This document shows, piece by piece, positions 1-6,994 of a DNA stretch of 40,341 nucleotides. The stretch's first letter is position 1; each line of letters begins with the position of its first letter. The position numbers and the translations under genes are program-made. This stretch comes from Chitinispirillales bacterium (lineage in GTDB: Bacteria; Fibrobacterota; Chitinivibrionia; Chitinivibrionales; Chitinivibrionaceae), in contig JAIRUI010000076.1 in NCBI GenBank assembly GCA_031254455.1, forward strand, positions 1-40,341. Direction: 5' to 3'. The notes below the pieces were generated by a model, which saw only the letters and a program-made list of their open reading frames with translations, did not search any database and had not been told where the DNA came from.

Positions 1-319
1 TTGGACGAATTTTTAAGGTTTTGGCGAACCATAGTCAGCTTTTTTACTTATTGTTGTATCTGAATAAATAAAAATCCTCTAATAGTCCGTTCTGAAAATC
101 ATACTTGTGCAACAGACACTTTATTCTCGCTTTCATTTATGCTCTTTCTATATAGATATTAAAAGGAGAATAGTCTGTTCAGGCTGTTCTGTCTGCCTTC
201 TAATATCTATAGGCGTATTCACCATTTTTAGCGAAATAATGAATTTCGGCAGGACAACCTTTCCACTGTCTTCTGTCTTAACTTTAACTTGCCAAAATAG
301 GCAGAAGGGATTGAGTGTT
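1..319. other. Upstream region without a supported gene
   Basis: I see no convincing coding region here. An open frame extends upstream of the lipoprotein start at 320, but it lacks a ribosome binding site and looks non-coding. The stretch holds an inverted repeat (151-211) and, at 101-120, a short motif that recurs near 35201. No clear promoter could be assigned. Confidence 0.5.
151..211. repeat. Inverted repeat in the leader of the lipoprotein gene
   Basis: The arms TATAGATATTA (151-161) and TAATATCTATA (201-211) are perfect complements. The pairing continues inward with one mismatch to about 166/196, giving roughly 15 pairs around a 29-nt loop. It lies about 110 nt upstream of the start at 320. 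It could be an RNA leader structure, a protein site or the relic of a small mobile element. There is no U-run after it, so it is not a typical terminator. Confidence 0.55.
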
Positions 320-1033
320 ATGAGAGTTTTAAAGAAACGGTTGGTTTTTGAACTGATGGTGTTAACGATGGTGTTTGTTGCAGGATGCGGTGGTGGAGCC
401 GATGATGATAATAATGGCGGTGGAAATAATAATGGAAAGCATAGCAATCTTTCAAATAAAACAGTAACATGGGAAAATTTGGATGAATTTTGGAATATGG
501 TTGTACAAGCATCAGATTTATATGCATCAGCGCCTAATGCAATAATTACACACAGTGCCAATGAAACCATTACAACTTATTCTGGCAAAAGTGGAAAGTA
601 TGTTACAAGGGTTTCATATACCTTAAATGGAACAAAATATAATTCTGAAGAATTTTCACAAAAACTTTCAGAATTTAGGCAACAATATATAGGTAATCGT
701 TTCTCACATGAATATACTATGAATATGAGTATTGACAGTGATGATTTTTCACAAAATGAAAGATTATTTGCAGATATAAGCAGTATTCGGATTTTTAAAA
801 CAACTAATGAACTCGAGGAAAACGGTAGAGTATATTCAGCAATAACAGATTATACGTCAAACGAAACGTTAGATTATAGTGGCGAGTTTAAGGCAAGTAT
901 AGTTTTTGACAATTTAAAAATTAGCCCATGGGGAGGAACGTTTAATAACTATGTTTCCGGTAAAGTTTTCATAAAAAGCGGTGGTAATACTTTTGATATT
1001 ACCGAATGGTATTTAGCGAAAAACAGAATGTAA
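320..1033 (+). CDS. Lipoprotein of unknown function
   Basis: The 237-residue product has a typical lipoprotein signal: basic MRVLKKR, a hydrophobic core, then a lipobox VAGC with the acylated Cys at about residue 23. A Gly/Asp/Asn-rich flexible tether follows (residues 24-40). The start at 320 was chosen over an upstream in-frame ATG because AGAAGGGA lies about 10 nt before it and the lipobox falls at the normal distance. The mature part contains no domain I recognise; it is polar, rich in Ser/Thr/Asn, and probably beta-rich. It should be anchored in the periplasm or outer membrane. The gene stands alone and ends in a strong terminator at 1055. Confidence 0.8.
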   Translation: MRVLKKRLVFELMVLTMVFVAGCGGGADDDNNGGGNNNGKHSNLSNKTVTWENLDEFWNMVVQASDLYASAPNAIITHSANETITTYSGKSGKYVTRVSYTLNGTKYNSEEFSQKLSEFRQQYIGNRFSHEYTMNMSIDSDDFSQNERLFADISSIRIFKTTNELEENGRVYSAITDYTSNETLDYSGEFKASIVFDNLKISPWGGTFNNYVSGKVFIKSGGNTFDITEWYLAKNRM

Positions 1034-1054
1034 TAATGTCGGTATGAATTATCA

Positions 1055-1083
1055 GGCAGGGAGAAATCTCTGCCTTTTGTTTG
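1055..1083 (+). terminator. Rho-independent terminator of the first lipoprotein gene
   Basis: The stem GGCAGGGA / TCTCTGCC (8 pairs, one G-U) closes a GAAA tetraloop and is followed by TTTTGTTT. It lies 22 nt after the stop codon. Confidence 0.85.
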
Positions 1084-1289
1084 AATTATTTGTGTAAAAT
1101 TGTATATAGTCAGGAAAATAATTTATATAAGGTTAGAGAAAGACGAGGGTTTTCCATTTAATTTAATAGCGGGGATATGCAATTATGAAAATAATTATTG
1201 ATTTCGCAAGAGGTCCGCTAAAAAGTACGCCGTAATATTTCTTAGGCGTTTCACATAAATGCGACAAATCAAGAATGTGATTAAGACGG

Positions 1290-1320
1290 CGATAAAAACT
1301 GTTTGTATATGATTTACAAA
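1290..1320 (-). terminator. Possible weak terminator after flgM
   Basis: Read on the minus strand, TTTGTA (1315-1320) pairs with TACAAA (1302-1307), and the sequence runs on into CAGTTTTTATC. The stem is only 6 A/T-rich pairs, so this is tentative. Apart from it, 1084-1329 shows only a possible 16-codon ORF at 1184, which I do not call. Confidence 0.25.
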
Positions 1321-1329
1321 TTTTCCCGT

Positions 1330-1641
1330 TTAAGCAAACATTGAATTTATAATGCTGTCGCTTATTTTGTCTATTTTGTCCTCAATCAAATAATTCCCCG
1401 AATCGACCTGCGCCTTTATGGCGGTAACCAAACCGACACGCACATTTTCATGGCTTTCGACAATTCTTTTGAGGGCGGCGATATTTTTATCGTCCGACGA
1501 ACCGGCGGAAACCCTATTGCTCAACGCAACGGAATCTTTGAGTTTTTCGTCTCTTTTTGTGTTTGATTCTTTTGCGTTTGCGGATTTCGGCTCGTAGGCG
1601 GCTGTATAAATATTACCGCTTATCTGTCCTATAGTAGGCAT
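1330..1641 (-). CDS. flgM: Anti-sigma-28 factor FlgM
   Basis: This 103-residue protein matches the FlgM pattern: a polar, probably disordered N-terminal half and a C-terminal helical segment (about residues 65-103, with RVGLVTAIKAQVDSGNYLIE) that in the family wraps around sigma-28 (FliA) and is exported when the hook is complete. In the family it holds back late flagellar transcription until the basal body is built. The start has an ideal AAGGAGG about 7 nt upstream. The gene follows folD on the same strand, but its own sigma-28 promoter (1696-1722) lies in the 101-bp gap. FlgM under sigma-28 control is the known feedback arrangement. No other structural flagellar gene is in the window. Confidence 0.85.
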   Translation of the reverse strand: MPTIGQISGNIYTAAYEPKSANAKESNTKRDEKLKDSVALSNRVSAGSSDDKNIAALKRIVESHENVRVGLVTAIKAQVDSGNYLIEDKIDKISDSIINSMFA

Positions 1642-1695
1642 AACAAACCTCCTTGCTTATCATTCGCAGTACCTGAAACCCATCCTATTATCTTA

Positions 1696-1722
1696 TTATC
1701 GGCATAAAATACATTTTCTTTA
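1696..1722 (-). promoter_or_regulatory. Sigma-28 (FliA) promoter of flgM
   Basis: On the minus strand the sequence reads TAAAGAAA (1722-1715), 11 nt spacer, GCCGATAA (1703-1696). The enteric FliA consensus is TAAAGTTT-N11-GCCGATAA, so the -10 box and spacing match exactly and the -35 differs at two positions. Transcription should start near 1690, giving a leader of about 50 nt before flgM. A 10-bp palindrome GATAATTATC (1725-1734) lies just upstream of the -35 box. Confidence 0.85.
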
Positions 1723-1742
1723 ACGATAATTATCAAAAAAAG

Positions 1743-2597
1743 TCAGTTTCCCAAAGATTTTTCTGCAGAAATTGTTGTTTGTTCCATAAGCGACGCAATG
1801 GTCATAGGTCCCACGCCTCCCGGAACCGGAGTGTACGCAAAAGAGCGATCTTTGCAATTTTCCAAATCAATATCGCCGCATTTTTGTTGCGGATGATACC
1901 CCGCGTCAATAATAACGGCGTTGTCGGCTATCCATTCGCCTTTAATAAATTTAGGTTTTCCGACCGCTCCTACAACGATTTCCGCATCTTTTATCATTTT
2001 ATCAAGATTTTTCGTTTGCGAATGACAAACGGTAACCGTAGCGTTTTTATTGAGAAGCATCATAGCCGCAGGTTTTCCCAAAATTGCGCTTCGCCCCACG
2101 ACAAGTGCATTTTTCCCTGCACAATTAATGCCATAATAGTCAATAAGCCGCATAATTCCGCTTGGCGTAGCGCTGCCGAAAACGGTTTCTCCCATAGCCA
2201 TCTTGCCAAAGCCTAAACTTGTAACGCCGTCAACGTCTTTTTTAAGTAAAATTTTATCAAACGCCGCTCGCTCGTTAATTTGGCTTGGAACGGGATGCTG
2301 CAATAAAATTCCGAAGACGTTTTTGTTCTGATTCAAATCTTCTATTTTTTCAAGAAGTTTTTTGGTTGAAGTGTCATGAGGTAATTCTATTTTCATCGGC
2401 TCAAGTCCGATACGCAAACATGCGTTCCCTTTCATTTTCACGTAAGTCGCGCTTGCAGGATCGTTTCCGACCAAAATAGTCGCCAAAATCAGGGGAGCGT
2501 TTCCGTTTTTATTCTTCAATTCACAAATTCTGCTCTTTAATTCGTCTTCTATTTTTGCGGCTAACATTTTACCGTCAAGAACAATCGGCTGCGACAT
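1743..2597 (-). CDS. folD: Bifunctional methylenetetrahydrofolate dehydrogenase / cyclohydrolase FolD
   Basis: FolD oxidises 5,10-methylene-THF to methenyl-THF with NADP and hydrolyses this to 10-formyl-THF, feeding purine and formyl-Met synthesis in the cytosol. The 284-residue length is normal. Visible family signatures are YVKMKG with Tyr52 and catalytic Lys56, KDVDG (Asp121/Asp123), TPSG, the nucleotide-binding VVGRSAILGKP and the C-terminal PGGVGPMT. The usual QLPLP active-site segment reads QHPVP here (about residue 100). The variant touches the pterin pocket but the key Lys, Gln and Asp are kept. GAAGGG precedes the start. It is divergent from the gene at 2748. Confidence 0.95.
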   Translation of the reverse strand: MSQPIVLDGKMLAAKIEDELKSRICELKNKNGNAPLILATILVGNDPASATYVKMKGNACLRIGLEPMKIELPHDTSTKKLLEKIEDLNQNKNVFGILLQHPVPSQINERAAFDKILLKKDVDGVTSLGFGKMAMGETVFGSATPSGIMRLIDYYGINCAGKNALVVGRSAILGKPAAMMLLNKNATVTVCHSQTKNLDKMIKDAEIVVGAVGKPKFIKGEWIADNAVIIDAGYHPQQKCGDIDLENCKDRSFAYTPVPGGVGPMTIASLMEQTTISAEKSLGN

Positions 2598-2747
2598 AAA
2601 ACCCTTCTTTTCAAGAATGAATAACGGTATGTAAAATAATAAATAACCCTCATGATTTGCAAAACGTAAAAATTATATTTACAAAGTTTAAGTATTGTAT
2701 TTTGCTGCGGGAAAATATTAAATTATCTAAACAGATATGGAGGGAAT

Positions 2748-3350
2748 ATGGATTTTAATAAAAACAGAGAAGCGTTATTGAAGCAATTCTCGCAGAAAAA
2801 GCAAGCAAGCATTATTGAGCGGAGAAATTTAGAGGCAAGAAACAGAATTAAAGAAAAAGAAAAGGAAAAAACCGCCGTTTCAACAGACCAAGCCGATGAA
2901 ACCGTACAAAGCGTCCAGCAAACAGTTTCAACGCCCGATACCGCTGTCGCGCCGACGGCGACGGACGATGCAAAAACAAAAACACAAAAACCGCCGCTTG
3001 CGCTTTTCGGCTCCAGAGGACTGTTCATTACGACATTGAAAAGTATTTTACAGCAATACTGCGAAGTTTATGAGTTTTACGAAATAGACGAGGCTACAGA
3101 ATTTTTGTTTGAAAACAAAACGCCTATCTCGGTTATGGATATAGATTCGCCGAACGACCCGACACATTGTCAAGATTTTTTCACAACCGGAAAAACAGTA
3201 AATCCCAACATGCATTGTATAGTTTATCAAAAAGACGAAAAACTTTCGGAAGAAGCGGAATTTCTAAAAAAACAGGGGGCGACCATTATGCAAAAACCGG
3301 TTAACGGAACAGAATTGATTGATTTAATAAAAAAATTTACAGCCGAGTAA
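2748..3350 (+). CDS. Degenerate receiver-domain protein with coiled-coil N-terminus
   Basis: The 200-residue product has three parts. Residues 1-45 are a very basic/acidic, probably coiled-coil segment. Residues 45-80 are a Thr/Ala/Pro-rich linker. Residues 83-200 have the rhythm of a response-regulator receiver, including a beta-strand followed by VMDIDSPND at the phosphoacceptor region, IVYQ in place of the usual Thr strand, and a Lys-Pro pair (MQKPV) near the end, as in KPF motifs. The acidic pocket near the N-terminus of the domain (normally DD) is replaced by GSRG, so phosphorylation as in CheY looks doubtful. The start has GGAGGGA. It is 7 nt upstream of the Nif3-family gene, probably one transcript. 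Function unknown. Confidence 0.75.
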   Translation: MDFNKNREALLKQFSQKKQASIIERRNLEARNRIKEKEKEKTAVSTDQADETVQSVQQTVSTPDTAVAPTATDDAKTKTQKPPLALFGSRGLFITTLKSILQQYCEVYEFYEIDEATEFLFENKTPISVMDIDSPNDPTHCQDFFTTGKTVNPNMHCIVYQKDEKLSEEAEFLKKQGATIMQKPVNGTELIDLIKKFTAE

Positions 3351-3357
3351 ATTAAAA

Positions 3358-4116
3358 ATGACTTCCCGCAGCGAAATATCGGCTTATCTTGACAAATATT
3401 TGAGCGTCGCCGAAATTGACGATTCTTCTTTTAACGGTTTGCAAGTCGAAGGGAAAGAATACGTTAGTAAAATTGCATTCGCCGTTGACGCGGGAATAGA
3501 GGTTTTTGAGAAAGCGAAACAGGAAAACGCCGATATATTGATAGTTCATCACGGGCTTTTTTGGAAAAAAGACGATTCGCGATTTATCGGGATGAACAAA
3601 AAACGTATCGATACTTTAATTTCCGCCGATATAAATCTTTATGCCGTTCATCTTCCTCTTGATATGCATTGCGAAGTCGGAAACAACGTAGAAATAATAA
3701 AAATAGTCGGCGCAAACGTTTCAGGAAGATTTTTGAAACACGGAAGCGGTTTTGTCGGCGCAACAGGAAAATACGGCTCGCCGAAAAGCGTTTTACAAAT
3801 TGCGGAAATTATTGAAGACAAACTAAAAACCAAACCTTATGTCTTAGACGAAAAAAGAATTGTTTCTGTAATTGCTGCGGCAAGCGGCGCTTGTTCTTCA
3901 GACGCTGTAATACAAGCAAAAGAAGCCGGTGCGGATTTGCTTATTACGGGTGAAAAACGGGATTTTTATCATTTGGCTAACGATTTGGGAATATCTATGA
4001 TTTTTGCCGGACACCATGCAAGCGAACAAACGGGTATTTGGGCGTTGAAAAAACATATCTCAGTAAAATTTCCCGATATTGAATGCGTGTATATAGAATG
4101 CCCGACAGGATTATGA
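3358..4116 (+). CDS. Nif3/YbgI-family dinuclear metal-binding protein
   Basis: The 252-residue protein belongs to the Nif3-like (DUF34) family, which forms hexameric toroids holding two metal ions per subunit. Visible signatures are the N-terminal SFNGLQVEG, AVDAG followed by DILIVHHGLFW (metal-binding His pair), LPLDMH, GEKRDFYHLAND, and the C-terminal GHHASEQTGIWAL, which supplies further metal ligands. Homologues are often annotated as GTP cyclohydrolase I type 2, but a physiological reaction is not firmly established, so I give no enzyme name. No strong Shine-Dalgarno precedes it; translation may be coupled to the gene ending 7 nt upstream. Confidence 0.9.
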   Translation: MTSRSEISAYLDKYLSVAEIDDSSFNGLQVEGKEYVSKIAFAVDAGIEVFEKAKQENADILIVHHGLFWKKDDSRFIGMNKKRIDTLISADINLYAVHLPLDMHCEVGNNVEIIKIVGANVSGRFLKHGSGFVGATGKYGSPKSVLQIAEIIEDKLKTKPYVLDEKRIVSVIAAASGACSSDAVIQAKEAGADLLITGEKRDFYHLANDLGISMIFAGHHASEQTGIWALKKHISVKFPDIECVYIECPTGL

Positions 4117-4129
4117 AAAAAGGATTTTT

Positions 4130-4891
4130 ATGAAAATAGATCTCAACGGAAAACTCGCACTTATTACGGGCGCATCCGGCGGAATCGGAAGAACTGTCGC
4201 AAAAACCTGCGCTTTATGCGGAGCTGATGTCGCTTTACACTATTACAAAGACAAAGATTCCGTACAAAAAGTTGCAGACGACATTCGTAATATAGGGCGC
4301 AAAGCGAAAATATTTCAGGCGAATATTACTTGCGCACAAGAGATAAATACAATGAAAGACGCCGTTTATGCGACGATGGGAACGCCTCAGATTATTGTCA
4401 ATAACGCCGTTATACAATACGAATGGAAAAATATTCTTGAACAGGATTTGAAAGATTACGAAAGTCAGTTTCAATCCTGCATAATGCACAATGTACACAT
4501 GATAAAAGCGTTTGTTCCAGAAATGGTGAAAAACAAATACGGCAGAGTAATAGCCATGAATACGGAATGCGCTATGGAATTACAGGAGACTCAATCGGCG
4601 TATGTCGCAGGAAAAAGAGGAATGGACGGACTGTTGAAAGTTCTTGCCCGCGAAGTCGGAGAGTTTGGAATAACCGTTAATCAAGTAGCTCCGGGATGGA
4701 CGATAACCGAAAAATTTAACGGCGATTTGCCGGAAGGCGCCGATGAATATATAACACAAATACCGCTCAAACGAATGGGAACCGACCAAGATATAGCGAA
4801 CGCCGTAGTGTTTTTGGCTTGTGATTTGGCTTCCTTTATTACCGGCGCTTACATTCCCGTGTGCGGCGGAAACGTCATGCCGACAATTTAA
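4130..4891 (+). CDS. Short-chain dehydrogenase/reductase, FabG-like
   Basis: This is a 253-residue classical SDR: the Rossmann motif TGASGGIGR (residues 14-21), NNA (91-93), Asn121, and the catalytic YVAGK (Tyr158, Lys162). Closest in shape to 3-oxoacyl-ACP reductases, which use NADPH, but substrate cannot be read from sequence. The residue 13 positions before Tyr158, normally the catalytic Ser, is Thr145 in MNTEC. A Thr can supply the hydroxyl in some SDRs, but the swap may mean an altered substrate. AAAGGA lies before the start, 13 nt after the Nif3-family stop, so it is likely the third gene of the 2748-4891 unit. Confidence 0.85.
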   Translation: MKIDLNGKLALITGASGGIGRTVAKTCALCGADVALHYYKDKDSVQKVADDIRNIGRKAKIFQANITCAQEINTMKDAVYATMGTPQIIVNNAVIQYEWKNILEQDLKDYESQFQSCIMHNVHMIKAFVPEMVKNKYGRVIAMNTECAMELQETQSAYVAGKRGMDGLLKVLAREVGEFGITVNQVAPGWTITEKFNGDLPEGADEYITQIPLKRMGTDQDIANAVVFLACDLASFITGAYIPVCGGNVMPTI

Positions 4892-4942
4892 GAACGGCTG
4901 GAATAAAATAACTATAAAAAGCGTTTAGCCTTACAACGATAA

Positions 4943-4973
4943 TGGGACTTATATAGCTGTGTCGTCAGTGTCC
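4943..4973 (-). repeat. Dispersed motif, copy in reverse orientation
   Basis: Read on the minus strand this contains GACACAGCTATATAAGTCCC. Related sequences occur at 32801-32830 and 35195-35227. It sits in the 200-bp gap between two convergent genes, which otherwise shows no feature. Confidence 0.4.
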
Positions 4974-5091
4974 GCTAATCCTACTCTATAAGCCGAAATT
5001 GGATTGCGTTAAATAGATGGAATTTATTAAAGCGATTTTTGCGACAATATTGCGCAGAGAGAGATTTTGCGCTCCGTTTTTGCGGAAGTAT

Positions 5092-6543
5092 TTATTTTGT
5101 TTCTATAGTTTCATAAACTTCACGGTCAGGCGTAGTCAAATCCAAACCGGCATCTCGAAAAGCGTCTTGGATGTTTTTATGCAACTCCGAATAAACCTGC
5201 ATAACCCCTGCTATTTCTTTGGTATAAGCGTTGATTTCATAAACGCAGTAAAAATTGTCAAGCGATTTCTGAAAAACGAACGGTTCCGGCGTTTCTTCTA
5301 TAAACTGCGTTTTTTTTGCCGCTTTTATCAGCAATTCGTGAATTTTGCGCCATTCGACCGAATAATTATAAGTGATGTCCGCATGAATTATCAAACCGTT
5401 CCCGGATTCGTTTGAATAACTGAAATTTGTAATGTTCGATGTCAAAATCGTGATATTTGGAAATGTAACATATTCTTTTTTGTCTGTCCGTATTCTAACT
5501 ACAACCGCGGTTTTTTCGACTACCATGCCGACGTTTTCGCCGATTTTTATCCTGTCGCCGATTTTGAACGGACGCATATAAGTTATCACTAATCCTGCGA
5601 CCAGATTCCCGATTGCCGAAGAAGAACCGAGCGAAATTATTACTCCTACGAACAGAGAGATACTCTGAAAAACTCGCGTGTCCGAGTAAGGCAAATATGG
5701 AAAAATCACCGCTATGGTGAAAATGTAAATCATGTATTTTAACAGTAGATAAGTCGGTTTTGCCCAGTCGGGATAAAATCCTTTGATTATAAGTTTGCCG
5801 TTTTCGATTTCGTTGCTGAAAAATTTCAGCATTTTCAAAACGTATTTTACGAAAAATAATATTACGATAATCGTTATCAGTTTTGGAATATAATTTACTA
5901 TTCCGAAGAAAATCGTTTTTACAGGAGATAAAAAGTATCCCCACAGTGTAACCGCAAAATCGTGCGTTTGAGGGAAAATCCCAAAAATCAGCGGGATCGT
6001 CATAAACAAAATCAACATTGAAAGCGTGTATTTTACGAATTTGAGCGAAAATAAAACTCCACGTAGAATTTGCTTTTGGTCTAATATTCTGTATTTTTTG
6101 AGCGTTATCGCTTTGAAGTGTTTTTCGCCGTATGAAACTATAGCGTTTGAAAGGCGTCTGAAAAGCAAATGAGTTCCGAATATGAGCGATACGGAAACGG
6201 CCGTTATTAAAATCGCTTCAAATATTTCACCGAGAAAACCTATTCCGTTTTTTTGAATATTTTTGAATATTTTTGAAATTTCCGTTACAAAATTATTCAC
6301 GGAATTTAAAAGTTTCGCCGAAATTGATATATTGTTTTTTACGGGCGACAAAGAAAACGAATCTTTTATTTTTTGCGTATCTACGGGTATTTGTACGGAT
6401 GGGACAGAGTTCAAAGAATCGGCGGTTTGTATATAGACCGGCGTTTCCTGTAAAAAAGAAACGGAAAATAATATAAGAACAAAAAGAAACAATTTACGGA
6501 GATCGGCAAACGCACAATCTCCAAAAAGACGAAAAACAAACAC
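5092..6543 (-). CDS. MscS-family mechanosensitive channel
   Basis: The 483-residue protein has a likely signal or first membrane segment (residues 18-31), a 75-residue polar region, then five membrane segments (about 110-128, 172-190, 200-235, 268-285, 290-303). The MscS core follows: a Gly/Ala/Ser-rich pore helix (GSSSAIGNLVAGLVI, about 306-320) and the cytoplasmic beta domain beginning MRPFKIGDRIKIG. Such channels open under membrane tension to release solutes on osmotic downshock. It is larger than E. coli MscS (286 residues), resembling the YnaI/YbdG class. The start is a GTG at 6543, only 3 nt after the cheY-like stop, so expression is likely coupled to that gene. Confidence 0.9.
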   Translation of the reverse strand: MFVFRLFGDCAFADLRKLFLFVLILFSVSFLQETPVYIQTADSLNSVPSVQIPVDTQKIKDSFSLSPVKNNISISAKLLNSVNNFVTEISKIFKNIQKNGIGFLGEIFEAILITAVSVSLIFGTHLLFRRLSNAIVSYGEKHFKAITLKKYRILDQKQILRGVLFSLKFVKYTLSMLILFMTIPLIFGIFPQTHDFAVTLWGYFLSPVKTIFFGIVNYIPKLITIIVILFFVKYVLKMLKFFSNEIENGKLIIKGFYPDWAKPTYLLLKYMIYIFTIAVIFPYLPYSDTRVFQSISLFVGVIISLGSSSAIGNLVAGLVITYMRPFKIGDRIKIGENVGMVVEKTAVVVRIRTDKKEYVTFPNITILTSNITNFSYSNESGNGLIIHADITYNYSVEWRKIHELLIKAAKKTQFIEETPEPFVFQKSLDNFYCVYEINAYTKEIAGVMQVYSELHKNIQDAFRDAGLDLTTPDREVYETIETK

Positions 6544-6546
6544 CGA

Positions 6547-6903
6547 CTACAAACCCAATTTTTCTTTTATCGCTTCGGCTGCAAACGGCTTTACAATATA
6601 GTTGTTCGCACCTGCTTTGAGCGCTTCGAGAACGCGCGCTTTCTCCGATTCCGAAGTACACATAATGATTTTTACACCGGCGTAAGCGGCGTTAGCGCGC
6701 GCTTCGGTGAGAAATTCATATCCGTTTTTAACCGGCATATTCCAATCAAGCAAAACAACGTCTATCGGCATAAATTTAGCCAGCTTGTCAAGCCCGTCTT
6801 GTCCGTTTTCCGCTTCTATCACCTCTGTAATTCCCAAAGCATTTAACTGGTTGGTTTGTATTCTTCTCATGGTGGAAGAATCGTCAACAAGAAGCACTCT
6901 CAT
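6547..6903 (-). CDS. cheY: CheY-like single-domain response regulator
   Basis: A 118-residue stand-alone receiver. All catalytic positions are present: acidic pair Asp7-Asp8, phosphoacceptor Asp53 in LLDWNMP, Thr83 in MCTSE, and Lys105 in VKPF. The WNMP context and SSTMRRI after the acidic pair are typical of chemotaxis CheY, which in its phosphorylated state binds the flagellar switch FliM. No che or fli gene is adjacent; instead an MscS channel starts 3 nt downstream. A good AGGAG precedes the start. It could serve a signalling path other than chemotaxis; the gene symbol rests on similarity only. Confidence 0.85.
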   Translation of the reverse strand: MRVLLVDDSSTMRRIQTNQLNALGITEVIEAENGQDGLDKLAKFMPIDVVLLDWNMPVKNGYEFLTEARANAAYAGVKIIMCTSESEKARVLEALKAGANNYIVKPFAAEAIKEKLGL

Positions 6904-6994
6904 AATTAACTCCTCAATAATTTACCGCTCAACGTAAAAATATGAAATTATTTACTCTTTGCGCAAGTGAAAAAATAATAATTCTTTTATTTTC

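Noticed and set aside
107..319. Upstream extension of the first lipoprotein ORF
   Set aside because: It has no ribosome binding site and would bury the lipoprotein signal; the inverted repeat also lies in it.
1184..1234. 16-codon ORF in the gap before flgM
   Set aside because: Too short and without a convincing ribosome binding site or similarity.
1725..1734. Palindrome GATAATTATC next to the sigma-28 -35 box
   Set aside because: A 10-bp A/T-rich palindrome is expected by chance in this sequence; noted only in the promoter entry.
5017..5415. Plus-strand ORF at 5017-5415
   Set aside because: It is an antisense shadow of the MscS gene, with no ribosome binding site or domain.
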